Shown piece after piece: positions 26,923-38,866 of a stretch of 64,000 nt of DNA. A program made the translations under genes and the position numbers. Source of the DNA: Onion yellows phytoplasma OY-M (GTDB lineage Bacteria; Bacillota_I; Bacilli_A; Acholeplasmatales; Acholeplasmataceae). Location of the stretch: NCBI GenBank assembly GCA_000009845.1, contig AP006628.2:248001-312000 (forward strand). Reading direction: 5' to 3'. Below the pieces are notes generated by a model. The model saw nothing but the letters and a program-made list of their open reading frames with translations, was not told where the DNA came from and did no database searches. How positions within the stretch are numbered: the first letter of the stretch is position 1; each line of letters opens with the position of its first letter.

Positions 26923-28347
26923 ATGAAAACAATGAAACGAGTTAAAACAGTTACTGCTCGCTCATCTGATTTTGGAAAATGGTATACAGATGTTTGTCTT
27001 AAAGCTGAATTAATAGCTTATTCTGAGGCAAAAGGTTTTATTATCTATCTTCCTTATGGTTATGCTTTGTGGGAAAATATTCAAAAACATCTTAATTGTA
27101 CTTTACAAAAAACAGGTCATCAAAATGTTTATTTTCCGTTAGTTTTTCCAGAAAAACTATTTCACAAAGAAAAAAATCATATTCAAGGATTTTCTCCAGA
27201 AGCAGCAATGATAACAACTACAGGCAAAAAAAACTTATCCGAAAAACTAGTGATTCGCCCTACTTCAGAAATTTTATTTTCGCAATATTATTCTAAAACA
27301 ATCACTTCTTATCGTGATTTACCTAAGTTATATAATCAATGGTGCAATGTGGTTCGCTGGGAAAAAACGACTAAACCTTTTTTAAGAGGTAAAGAGTTTT
27401 TGTGGCAAGAAGGACACACTGTTCATGCTACCGAACAAGAAGCGATGCAGCAAACTTTATCCATCCTTGATATTTATCAAAAGTTAGGCAAAAACCTTTT
27501 AGCCCTTCCTTTTGTATGTGGCAAAAAAACCGAAACAGAAAAATTTGCTGGAGCCCTCATCACTTATTCTATCGAAGCGTTAATGCATGACGGACAAGCT
27601 CTTCAAGCAGGAACTTCTCATTACTTAGGTACTAATTTTGCTAAATCGTTTCAAATCCAATTTCAAGATTGCGACCATCAAAAAAAATATGTTCATCAAA
27701 CATCTTGGGGTGTTTCTACACGTTTAATTGGAGCTTTAATTATGGTTCACAGCGATGATGAAGGACTAGTTTTACCACCTTATGTTTCTCCTATGCAAAT
27801 TGTAATCATTCCTTTGCAACCTCAAGATGATGCAGTAAAACAAACATCCGAAAACCTCTTTTCCATCCTTCAAAAAAACTATCGCGTTCATCTCGATCTA
27901 CAAGACAAAACTGCTGGTTGGAAATTTAGTCAATATGAACTTAAAGGTGTTCCTTTGCGTATAGAAATTGGCAAACGTGGTTTAGAAAATGATGAAGTTA
28001 CTATTTTTCAAAGATATAACTTCGCCAAACAAAATATCAAAACCAAAGATTTGCCATCTCAAATCCCGCAATTATTTGAAACCATCCACAATAACATGTA
28101 TCAAAAAGCACTGCAACATTTAGAACAAAATCGCAAACAAGCTACCACTTATGAAGAATTTAAAACTTATCTCAAACAAGGTGGTTATGTAGCAATGAGT
28201 ATTTCAGGAACTGATGCCGAATTGCAAATTAAACAAGAAACAGGAGCTACTGCCAGAGTTATTTTAGAAACTAATTTAATTACTGCTAACTGCCCTGTTA
28301 CTAACAAAAAAGCCCTTCAAACTGTCTTATTTGCTAGAGCTTATTGA
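26923..28347 (+). CDS. proS: Prolyl-tRNA synthetase (short, eukaryote/archaea-like type)
   Basis: The 474-residue class II enzyme has the motif 2 region RPTSEILFSQYYS, WCNVVRWEKTTKPFLRGKEF and motif 3 region SWGVSTRLIGALIMVHSDDEGLVLPP. It lacks the inserted editing domain between motifs 2 and 3 of the typical bacterial enzyme, so it belongs to the compact type also found in mycoplasmas. ATG 26923 is followed by a second ATG at 26932; CAAAGGTAATG gives a ribosome binding site for the first. Mischarged Ala-tRNA-Pro editing in cis would be absent. Confidence 0.94.
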   Translation: MKTMKRVKTVTARSSDFGKWYTDVCLKAELIAYSEAKGFIIYLPYGYALWENIQKHLNCTLQKTGHQNVYFPLVFPEKLFHKEKNHIQGFSPEAAMITTTGKKNLSEKLVIRPTSEILFSQYYSKTITSYRDLPKLYNQWCNVVRWEKTTKPFLRGKEFLWQEGHTVHATEQEAMQQTLSILDIYQKLGKNLLALPFVCGKKTETEKFAGALITYSIEALMHDGQALQAGTSHYLGTNFAKSFQIQFQDCDHQKKYVHQTSWGVSTRLIGALIMVHSDDEGLVLPPYVSPMQIVIIPLQPQDDAVKQTSENLFSILQKNYRVHLDLQDKTAGWKFSQYELKGVPLRIEIGKRGLENDEVTIFQRYNFAKQNIKTKDLPSQIPQLFETIHNNMYQKALQHLEQNRKQATTYEEFKTYLKQGGYVAMSISGTDAELQIKQETGATARVILETNLITANCPVTNKKALQTVLFARAY

Positions 28348-28509
28348 AATTATTTTAAAAATGATTTGTTATAAAAGCCAACCAAAAAGTTTCAACACAT
28401 TTAATACTAAATCATTTCTCCAAATATTTTCTTTCTTTTTATAAACATTTTATTTTTTACATTTTTACCCCCACAACCACTATTTTTTAATTATTCAAAA
28501 CTTTTAGGC

Positions 28510-28538
28510 TTGACATTTCATACTAAAAAAGCTATAAT
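28510..28538 (+). promoter_or_regulatory. Consensus sigma-A promoter of rpmH-rnpA-yidC
   Basis: TTGACA (28510-28515), 17-base spacer, TATAAT (28533-28538): a perfect match to the vegetative consensus, 35 bases before the rpmH ATG. It is the strongest promoter seen in the window. Confidence 0.88.
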
Positions 28539-28573
28539 TAAGGAAGTGTGTTAAAAAGAAAAGAGGTTTTTTT

Positions 28574-28708
28574 ATGAAACGAACATATCAACCTAGTAAA
28601 ATCAAAAGAAAAAGAACTCATGGTTTTAGAGCCAGAATGGCAACTGTTGGAGGATGCAAAGTTCTTGCTAGAAGAAGATCTAAAGGACGTTTGCAACTAA
28701 CAGTTTAA
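28574..28708 (+). CDS. rpmH: 50S ribosomal protein L34
   Basis: A 44-residue protein: [20 protein letters not shown], then the [19 protein letters not shown] ending; this is L34 at its normal length. AAGAGG lies 9 bases before the ATG. It heads the conserved rpmH-rnpA-yidC string, with a hairpin directly after it that may lower expression of the downstream genes. The dnaA gene, often divergent to rpmH, is not here: proS takes its place. Confidence 0.96.
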   Translation: MKRTYQPSKIKRKRTHGFRARMATVGGCKVLARRRSKGRLQLTV

Positions 28709-28748
28709 AATCAAACTAACTTGATTTTGATTAATTCAAACCAAAAAT

Positions 28749-28774
28749 AAACACCGCTTTTTCGGTGTTTTTTT
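28749..28774 (+). terminator. Hairpin terminator after rpmH
   Basis: Stem AAACACCG / CGGTGTTT-type with a T-rich loop, followed by seven T. It lies between rpmH and rnpA, so it probably lets only part of the transcription pass. Confidence 0.78.
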
Positions 28775-28889
28775 GATAAATTTCTTTTTATTGCTATTGT
28801 ATCATTAATAATTGTGGAATTTATATTTTTTAAAATTGTTAATTGATGTTTTGAATATAAAAGTTAAGAATTTTAGGATTATTAAGAAG

Positions 28890-29237
28890 ATGAAAAGAAA
28901 ATATATTCTTAAAAAAGAAAGCGAAATCACCCCTGTTTTTAAATCTAAAAAAAGATACGGGAACTCCCTTTTTATTATTTATTACGTCAAACAAACTGCC
29001 TTTCCTCATTTTAAATTTGCTTTAAGTGTTGGCAAAAAATATGGTAAAGCCCACGAAAGAAATTTAATTAAACGTCGTTTAAGAGCAATTATTAGGAGTG
29101 TTTCTCCTTGCCTTAATCCCAAAATGTTTTTTGTTATTGTTATTAAAGCTCAAGCCAAAAACCTAACTTTTCAACAATTAAAAACTTTCTTTTTGCAATT
29201 TGCTACCAAAACTCGCATATTACTTTCAAATAAATAA
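28890..29237 (+). CDS. rnpA: Ribonuclease P protein component
   Basis: The 115-residue basic protein begins MKRKYILKKESEITPVFKSK and holds the RNase P signature AHERNLIKRRLRAIIR (RNR motif) that binds the RNA subunit. The frame is open upstream to 28812, but the hydrophobic extra 26 residues are unlike the family; the ATG at 28890, after AAGAAG, gives the standard N-terminus. It matures the 5' ends of tRNAs such as those in this window. The RNA subunit gene was not found here. Confidence 0.93.
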   Translation: MKRKYILKKESEITPVFKSKKRYGNSLFIIYYVKQTAFPHFKFALSVGKKYGKAHERNLIKRRLRAIIRSVSPCLNPKMFFVIVIKAQAKNLTFQQLKTFFLQFATKTRILLSNK

Positions 29238-29255
29238 AATAAGGAGTTAATTAAA

Positions 29256-30833
29256 ATGGATGTTAGAAATCATTCTTCAAAAAAAAAGTTTTTATTTTTA
29301 GCAATTTTTCTATTCGGGTTATTTTTTTGGCTCCTTACTCCTCCAAAGCGTGAAAAAATAGAAGTTTTTGACAAAGTTTTTGTTTTTAAAAGTAGCGAAA
29401 AATATGAAGAATATTTTACAAATAATGATCCTTCTAAATTAAATGAATGTGCTGATATTTTTGTTGTTTATGTTATCAATAACAAAAAGAAAGAAATTCA
29501 AATAGCTATGCAAGACGAATTTAAAGGCATGTTAAATAAAAAAAAACAAGCAAAATATTTTTTTGGTTTAATGAAAAAACCAGATCCTGAAGTAGAAGAT
29601 GTTTCTAATTTTGATCTTTCTAAATTAAATAAAAAAGAATGTTTTTTAACTTTTAAACCAGATGCTGATGTTTTTAAAAATAAAAACGATAAAGAAAAAA
29701 CCGAATTCAAAAATAAATTAATGAAGGATTTTTTAACAGTTTCTGCAGGCACTAATGATGATTATATTCAAAACAATAAATATCAAAAAAAAGAATTAAA
29801 AGATGCATTAGAATTTAGAACATATGAAGATAAAACCCCTCTTTCTTTAGAAAATATAAAATTAGATTTTGACAAAGATCATTATGCAGAAAATATCAAA
29901 AACACTTCCAATAATGATTCATCTAACATTGATATTAAATTTACAAACAACAATAACGACCATTTAATATCTAGAAAACTTTTTATAACTAATTCTTCAG
30001 TTCCAATTCAATTTCCTTCTAGACTGGAATGGAGCCTGTTTGGTTATTTTTGGAATGTTTTAATAATTTCAATTGGCTCTTTTTTATATTTTTTCTCAAC
30101 TTTCTTAGTTTCTGGTGCTTCTGGTATGTTTTTTGGCAACTTAGGGTTAGGAATTGTTTTAGCTACTATTTTCATCCGTACTTTAACTTGGCCTATTTAT
30201 ACTAAAACAAGTACTTTGAGTATGAATATGAGTTTAATTCAGCCCGAAATTGAAAAAGTAAAGCAAAAATATGCTCTCAAAAAAGATCCTGCCTCAGCTC
30301 AAAAAATGCAGTTAGAAATTTTAAAAGTTTATCGCAAAAATAATTTTTCTTTTTGGGGCTTTTTATTGTCTTTCTTGCAACTTCCCTTATTTATTGCAAT
30401 TAATCAAACCTTAAGTCGCTTTATTATTCCTGGAGGTATTTTTGCAACTGATAAATTAATTGAAAAGCCCTTTTTAGGATTCATTAATTTAAACCCTTCT
30501 AATCCCAATAATGCTTTTGTTATCTTTTTGCTTTCTTTTTTAGTGGGAGCAACGATGTTTATTTTGAATAAAATTAGTTTTAAAAAACCAGATTATTTAA
30601 AAACCCCTTCTTATTATTTGACTTCAGAACAAAAACAAAAAGCTAAACAATCAGAAAAAAGCATGAAAATTATGAGTGTTTTTATGATTTTAATGATGGT
30701 ATTTTTCTCGCGTTCTAACCCAATATTGTCTTTATATTGGATTGTGGGAAACACCTATACTATTTTCCAAACTTTGCTCACTAGAAAAAAGATGCAACAA
30801 AAATATTTTGCATTAAAACAAAACGCTTTATAA
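29256..30833 (+). CDS. yidC: Membrane protein insertase YidC/OxaA with a large outer domain
   Basis: The 525-residue protein has one N-terminal membrane segment (about 11-28), a lysine- and asparagine-rich outer region of about 230 residues (29-258), then the conserved YidC/Oxa1 core: NLGLGIVLATIFIRTLTWPIY, LQPEIEKVKQKYA-like helices (seen as IQPEIEKVKQKYA), LLSFLQLPLFIAINQTL and LSLYWIVGNTYTIFQ. Firmicutes homologues are usually 250-290 residues lipoproteins without such a domain, and this region has no recognisable similarity to the E. coli P1 domain. AAGGAG precedes the ATG by 8 bases. It inserts proteins alone or with SecYE. Confidence 0.93.
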   Translation: MDVRNHSSKKKFLFLAIFLFGLFFWLLTPPKREKIEVFDKVFVFKSSEKYEEYFTNNDPSKLNECADIFVVYVINNKKKEIQIAMQDEFKGMLNKKKQAKYFFGLMKKPDPEVEDVSNFDLSKLNKKECFLTFKPDADVFKNKNDKEKTEFKNKLMKDFLTVSAGTNDDYIQNNKYQKKELKDALEFRTYEDKTPLSLENIKLDFDKDHYAENIKNTSNNDSSNIDIKFTNNNNDHLISRKLFITNSSVPIQFPSRLEWSLFGYFWNVLIISIGSFLYFFSTFLVSGASGMFFGNLGLGIVLATIFIRTLTWPIYTKTSTLSMNMSLIQPEIEKVKQKYALKKDPASAQKMQLEILKVYRKNNFSFWGFLLSFLQLPLFIAINQTLSRFIIPGGIFATDKLIEKPFLGFINLNPSNPNNAFVIFLLSFLVGATMFILNKISFKKPDYLKTPSYYLTSEQKQKAKQSEKSMKIMSVFMILMMVFFSRSNPILSLYWIVGNTYTIFQTLLTRKKMQQKYFALKQNAL

Positions 30834-31128
30834 AAACTTTTTCCTTCATCAATACTTGCAACAATTCAAAAATCAAAATAAGTAAAAAACAAACAAAACT
30901 TTTATATTTTTTTCTGCAGTTCTTAATTTTCATCCTTATAATTTTTAAAAAACATCTTTTGGAAAGCAACATATTTAGTTAGGATAATTTCTTCATAAAT
31001 ATATTTTTTATTTTGCAAAAAAAAATATTTCAAACACCATTATCCAATTCCAAAATATCTTTTTCCAAACCCCAAATTCCTATCAAAAATAACAACCTAA
31101 ATTAAAATTTAAAAAAAATCAAAAAAGC
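30834..31128 (+). other. Non-coding stretch between yidC and the tRNA-Tyr promoter
   Basis: About 295 bases, very A+T-rich, with poly-A and poly-T runs. I see no gene, stable hairpin or repeat in it. Confidence 0.5.
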
Positions 31129-31157
31129 TTGCTTTTCATTTTTATATGTGCTATAAT
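31129..31157 (+). promoter_or_regulatory. Promoter of tRNA-Tyr and probably the rRNA operon
   Basis: TTGCTT (31129-31134), 17-base spacer, TATAAT (31152-31157) with TGC just upstream (extended -10). It stands 38 bases before tRNA-Tyr; no comparable promoter is seen in the 118 bases between tRNA-Tyr and 16S, so the operon is probably read from here. Confidence 0.8.
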
Positions 31158-31195
31158 ATCTAAGGTAAATAAATTTGAAATTGTTAAGCAATTTC

Positions 31196-31279
31196 GGAGG
31201 GATAGCGAAGTGGCTAAACGCAGCAGTCTGTAAAACTGTTCCGTAAGGTACGGTGGTTCGAATCCACCTCCCTTCACCA
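31196..31279 (+). tRNA. tRNA-Tyr (GTA)
   Basis: An 84-base class II tRNA with encoded CCA: acceptor GGAGGGA / TCCCTTC (one G-U pair), anticodon stem GCAGT / ACTGT with loop CTGTAAA, a variable arm (TCCGTAAGGTACGG) and T-arm GGTGG TTCGAAT CCACC. It stands directly upstream of the rRNA operon. Confidence 0.93.
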
Positions 31280-31298
31280 TTAATTTTTTTAATCTTTG

Positions 31299-31389
31299 AA
31301 AACTGAAGATGATAATTAACGAATATTTTTAATTATTTTTTAACACCTTAAAATTGACACCAAAAAGCAATTTTTGATGTATCAATTTT
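31299..31389 (+). other. 16S rRNA leader with processing stem and hairpin
   Basis: Bases 31299-31317 are perfectly complementary to 32937-32955 just beyond the 16S 3' end, forming a 19-pair stem expected to be cut by an RNase III-type enzyme. Bases 31350-31366 and 31371-31389 form a second, local hairpin (loop GCAA) ending about 9 bases before the mature 16S start. Confidence 0.75.
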
Positions 31390-31397
31390 GTAACATA

Positions 31398-32928
<1,531 letters not shown>

Positions 32929-33031
32929 AAGGAAACAATTATCATCTTCAGTTTTGAGAGACTTAAGAAAGTTTTTCATTGTAACTTGCTTGCAAATTGT
33001 ATTTGCAACATTTTAATCTTTTTAAGATTAA

Positions 33032-33108
33032 GGGCCTATAGCTCAGTTGGTTAGAGCACACGCCTGATAAGCGTGAGGTCGGTGGTTCAAGTCCATTTAG
33101 GCCCACCA
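33032..33108 (+). tRNA. tRNA-Ile (GAT) in the 16S-23S spacer
   Basis: A 77-base cloverleaf with encoded CCA: acceptor GGGCCTA / TAGGCCC, anticodon stem CACGC / GCGTG with loop CTGATAA. A single tRNA-Ile in the spacer is the standard phytoplasma arrangement. Confidence 0.96.
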
Positions 33109-33164
33109 TAACCACAAATAGGCAAAATCTTAAAAAAGCTCTTTGAAAAGTAGATAAACGAAGG

Positions 33165-36042
<2,878 letters not shown>

Positions 36043-36068
36043 TACCAACGTTTATCTAGTTTTGAAAG

Positions 36069-36182
36069 ATCCTTGGTGCATAAAACTAAGGGGCAACACC
36101 TGTTCCCATCCCGAACACAGCAGTTAAGTCCTTAGTACTGACAATAGTTCTTTATTGAGCGAAGATAGGGAGTGCCAAGGTT
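36069..36182 (+). rRNA. rrf: 5S ribosomal RNA
   Basis: About 114 bases: the closing stem is CCTTGG (36071-36076) with CCAAGG (36175-36180), and the conserved loop segment CCCATCCCGAACACAG (about 36104-36120) is present. It begins directly after the 23S processing stem and precedes tRNA-Val. Confidence 0.93.
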
Positions 36183-36195
36183 TGCTTTATAAAAA

Positions 36196-36271
36196 AGAGG
36201 ATTAGCTCAGTTGGGAGAGCGTCTGCCTTACAAGCAGAATGTCGGGGGTTCAAGTCCCTCATCCTCTACCA
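36196..36271 (+). tRNA. tRNA-Val (TAC)
   Basis: A 76-base cloverleaf with encoded CCA: acceptor AGAGGAT / ATCCTCT, anticodon stem TCTGC / GCAGA with loop CTTACAA. It follows 5S rRNA and is probably cut from the rRNA transcript. Confidence 0.95.
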
Positions 36272-36277
36272 AAAACT

Positions 36278-36354
36278 GCCTACGTAGCTCAGTTGGTTAG
36301 AGCATCTGACTGTTAATCAGAGGGTCCTAGGTTCGAGTCCTAGCGTGGGCGCCA
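36278..36354 (+). tRNA. tRNA-Asn (GTT)
   Basis: A 77-base cloverleaf with encoded CCA: acceptor GCCTACG / CGTGGGC, anticodon stem TCTGA / TCAGA with loop CTGTTAA. It is only 6 bases after tRNA-Val; 5S-Val-Asn is typical of aster yellows-type phytoplasmas. Confidence 0.95.
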
Positions 36355-36523
36355 TCTTTGTTGTGTTTTTTCTTTTGTCCTTGAAACCCATTTTTTAAAT
36401 TAGTATTTTCTAATTTATTAAGTCAATTTTACTTTTTTAACAAAATTCTCTTTTTTTAAGAAAATAATTTTAAATTGATTTTTTATAAATATCACTTAAA
36501 ATTAAAATAATTATCTAATTATT

Positions 36524-36572
36524 AAGCTAGTTTGTTGAAATCAATTCAAAATCTAGCTTTTTATTTTTATAT
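36524..36572 (+). terminator. Probable terminator of the rRNA operon
   Basis: Stem AAGCTAG...TTGAA (36524-36539) with TTCAAAATCTAGCTT (36545-36559), followed by TTTTATTTTTAT. It lies in the 280-base gap between tRNA-Asn and pnp, which otherwise contains only A+T-rich sequence. Confidence 0.6.
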
Positions 36573-36634
36573 ATTTTTTTATCACATCCAAAATTCCCCC
36601 AACCCCAACCCAGTTACTTAAAGGAGTATCTCAA

Positions 36635-38782
36635 GTGTTAAAAAAAGTTTTTGAAACTACTAATTTAAAAGATTCTTTTCAAGTCGAAATAGGAACTTAC
36701 GCCAGAAACGTTGATGCTTCCATTTTAGTACGCTACCAAGATACAGTGGTTCTTACAACTACTGTTTTTAGTCGCAAACCCAATAATCTTGATTTTTTAC
36801 CTCTTACTGTTATTTATCAAGAAAAATTATATGCTGCTGGAAAAATTCCTGGCAGTTTTTTACGCCGAGAAGGACGTTCCAACGATCACGAAATCCTCAC
36901 TTCACGCCTCATCGACCGTTCTTTACGCCCCCTATTCCCTGATTATTTTCAACAAGAAGTGCAAGTAATTAATACAGTTTTAAGCCTAGACCCTGATTTT
37001 AAAAGCGAGCTTGCCTCCATGCTTGGAAGCTCTCTTTCTCTATTGATTTCTGAAATCCCCTTTTTTGAAGCTATTTCTGGAGTTTATGTAGGAAAAATCA
37101 ACGACAAGTTTATCATCAATCCCACTTTGCAACAACTTGCCAATTCTACTCTACATTTGATGGTTGCAGGTACCAAACACAACGTTACTATGATAGAAGC
37201 ACACGCCAATGAAGTTAGCGAACAAGACTTTTTAGAAGCCATTAATTTTGCTCACCAATATATTAAAAAACTGTGCTTATTTCAAGAAAATATCAAGCAA
37301 CAATTTGCACCTGCTAAAATAACAAACACCTTGCACCAAACCGAACAAACCCAACAACAAGCCTTTTTTGCCAAACACCAATCCCAAGTTAAACAAGCTA
37401 TTTTAAGTTGCAACAGCAAAAACGATTTACAACAATTAAAAGAACAAATCCTAGATCAAGCCAAACAAACTCCTTTTTTCAAAACTATTGACACTGCCAC
37501 TGTTTTTGATTACGAAGCCCACAAAAAACATTTACAAACAACAGAAACCCTATTTCAAAAATTATCCAAACAAGAAACACGTTCTTTAATTTTGCAAGAA
37601 AAAATAAGACCAGATAAAAGAGGATTAGAAGAAATAAGAACTCTTGAATCTCAAATTGATTTGTTGCCCCGCGCTCATGGTTCTGCTTTGTTTACTAGAG
37701 GACAAACCCAAAGCCTTGCTGCAGTGACCTTAGGATGTTTATCAGAAAGCAAAATTATTGACGGTCTAAGCGACGAACAAAATAAACGTTTTATGCTTCA
37801 TTACAACTTTCCTCCTTTTTCAGTTGGTGCAGTTGGTCGTTATACTGCCCCTAGTAGACGAGAAATCGGACACGGCACTCTTGCCGAAAAAGCTATATCT
37901 CAAGTTTTGCCAGAAGAAAAAGACTTCCCCTACACTATTAGAGTAGTTTCTGAAATTCTAGAATCTAACGGCTCTTCTTCTCAAGCCACTGTTTGTGCTT
38001 CTTCTTTGGCATTAATGGCATCAGGAGTTCCTTTAAAAAAAGCAGTTGCAGGAATGTCAGTAGGATTAGTTTTTGACCAAGCAACGAATAAATACGTTAT
38101 TTTAAGCGATATCCAAGGTTTAGAAGACCACGTTGGAGACATGGATTTAAAAATCGCAGGCACCAATAAAGGAATTACTGCTTTACAAATGGATCTTAAA
38201 ATTCAAGGAATCCATTTTAAAATTTTGCAAGAAGCTTTTTTGCAAGCCAAAAAAGGACGCCTTCATATTTTAGAACACATGAGCCAAACAATTTCTCAAC
38301 CTCGTTTAGAAGTTTCGAAGTACGCCCCTAAAGTTTGTATGATGCAAATCAAACCAGAAAAAATTCGTGATATTATTGGAAGTGGTGGCAAAATCATCAA
38401 TCAAATTATTGAATCTCATGATGGTGTAAAAATCGATATTGAACAAGACGGACGCGTTTTTGTAATGCATTCCAACTTAGAAACAGTCAAAAAAACAGTC
38501 GCTTTTATTGAAAGTTTAATCCAAGAAATTCAAATAGGCACTTGTTATCAAGCCTCTATTTTGCGTTTTTTAAGTGACAAACAAGGAAAAATGATTGGAG
38601 CTGTGGCACAAGTTTGTCCAGGAATCGAAGGACTTATCCACGTTAATCAAAAGAAATTTCAAAAAATCACCGATGTTTTAAAAATAGGTGAAACAGTTTC
38701 GGTTAAATGCACCAAAATCAACGACCGCGGAAGAATTGATTTTTTGCTTTTGCCCAAAAATACACAAGAAAAAAACTCTTAG
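36635..38782 (+). CDS. pnp: Polyribonucleotide nucleotidyltransferase (GTG start)
   Basis: The 715-residue 3'-5' phosphorolytic exoribonuclease has two RNase PH domains (AAGKIPGSFLRREGRSNDHE, DRSLRPLFP in the first; GSALFTRGQTQSLAAVTLG, SEILESNGSSSQATVCASSL in the second), a KH domain with GSGGK (IRDIIGSGGKIINQI, about 578-592) and a C-terminal S1 domain. The start is GTG 36635, 11 bases after AAAGGAG; the ensuing LKKVFETTNLKDSFQVEIG matches the family N-terminus. It degrades mRNA and structured RNA decay products. Upstream is the rRNA terminator. Confidence 0.95.
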   Translation: MLKKVFETTNLKDSFQVEIGTYARNVDASILVRYQDTVVLTTTVFSRKPNNLDFLPLTVIYQEKLYAAGKIPGSFLRREGRSNDHEILTSRLIDRSLRPLFPDYFQQEVQVINTVLSLDPDFKSELASMLGSSLSLLISEIPFFEAISGVYVGKINDKFIINPTLQQLANSTLHLMVAGTKHNVTMIEAHANEVSEQDFLEAINFAHQYIKKLCLFQENIKQQFAPAKITNTLHQTEQTQQQAFFAKHQSQVKQAILSCNSKNDLQQLKEQILDQAKQTPFFKTIDTATVFDYEAHKKHLQTTETLFQKLSKQETRSLILQEKIRPDKRGLEEIRTLESQIDLLPRAHGSALFTRGQTQSLAAVTLGCLSESKIIDGLSDEQNKRFMLHYNFPPFSVGAVGRYTAPSRREIGHGTLAEKAISQVLPEEKDFPYTIRVVSEILESNGSSSQATVCASSLALMASGVPLKKAVAGMSVGLVFDQATNKYVILSDIQGLEDHVGDMDLKIAGTNKGITALQMDLKIQGIHFKILQEAFLQAKKGRLHILEHMSQTISQPRLEVSKYAPKVCMMQIKPEKIRDIIGSGGKIINQIIESHDGVKIDIEQDGRVFVMHSNLETVKKTVAFIESLIQEIQIGTCYQASILRFLSDKQGKMIGAVAQVCPGIEGLIHVNQKKFQKITDVLKIGETVSVKCTKINDRGRIDFLLLPKNTQEKNS

Positions 38783-38866
38783 TTTGGCTTTCAAAAATTA
38801 TTACCAATAACCATTAATTTATAAAAAAAATACCGATATCATTTAAGAAAAGTGTGGTGGTTGTGC

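Noticed and set aside
28348..28573. Replication origin upstream of rpmH
   Set aside because: No dnaA or dnaN, and no cluster of DnaA boxes; the gap only holds the rpmH promoter.
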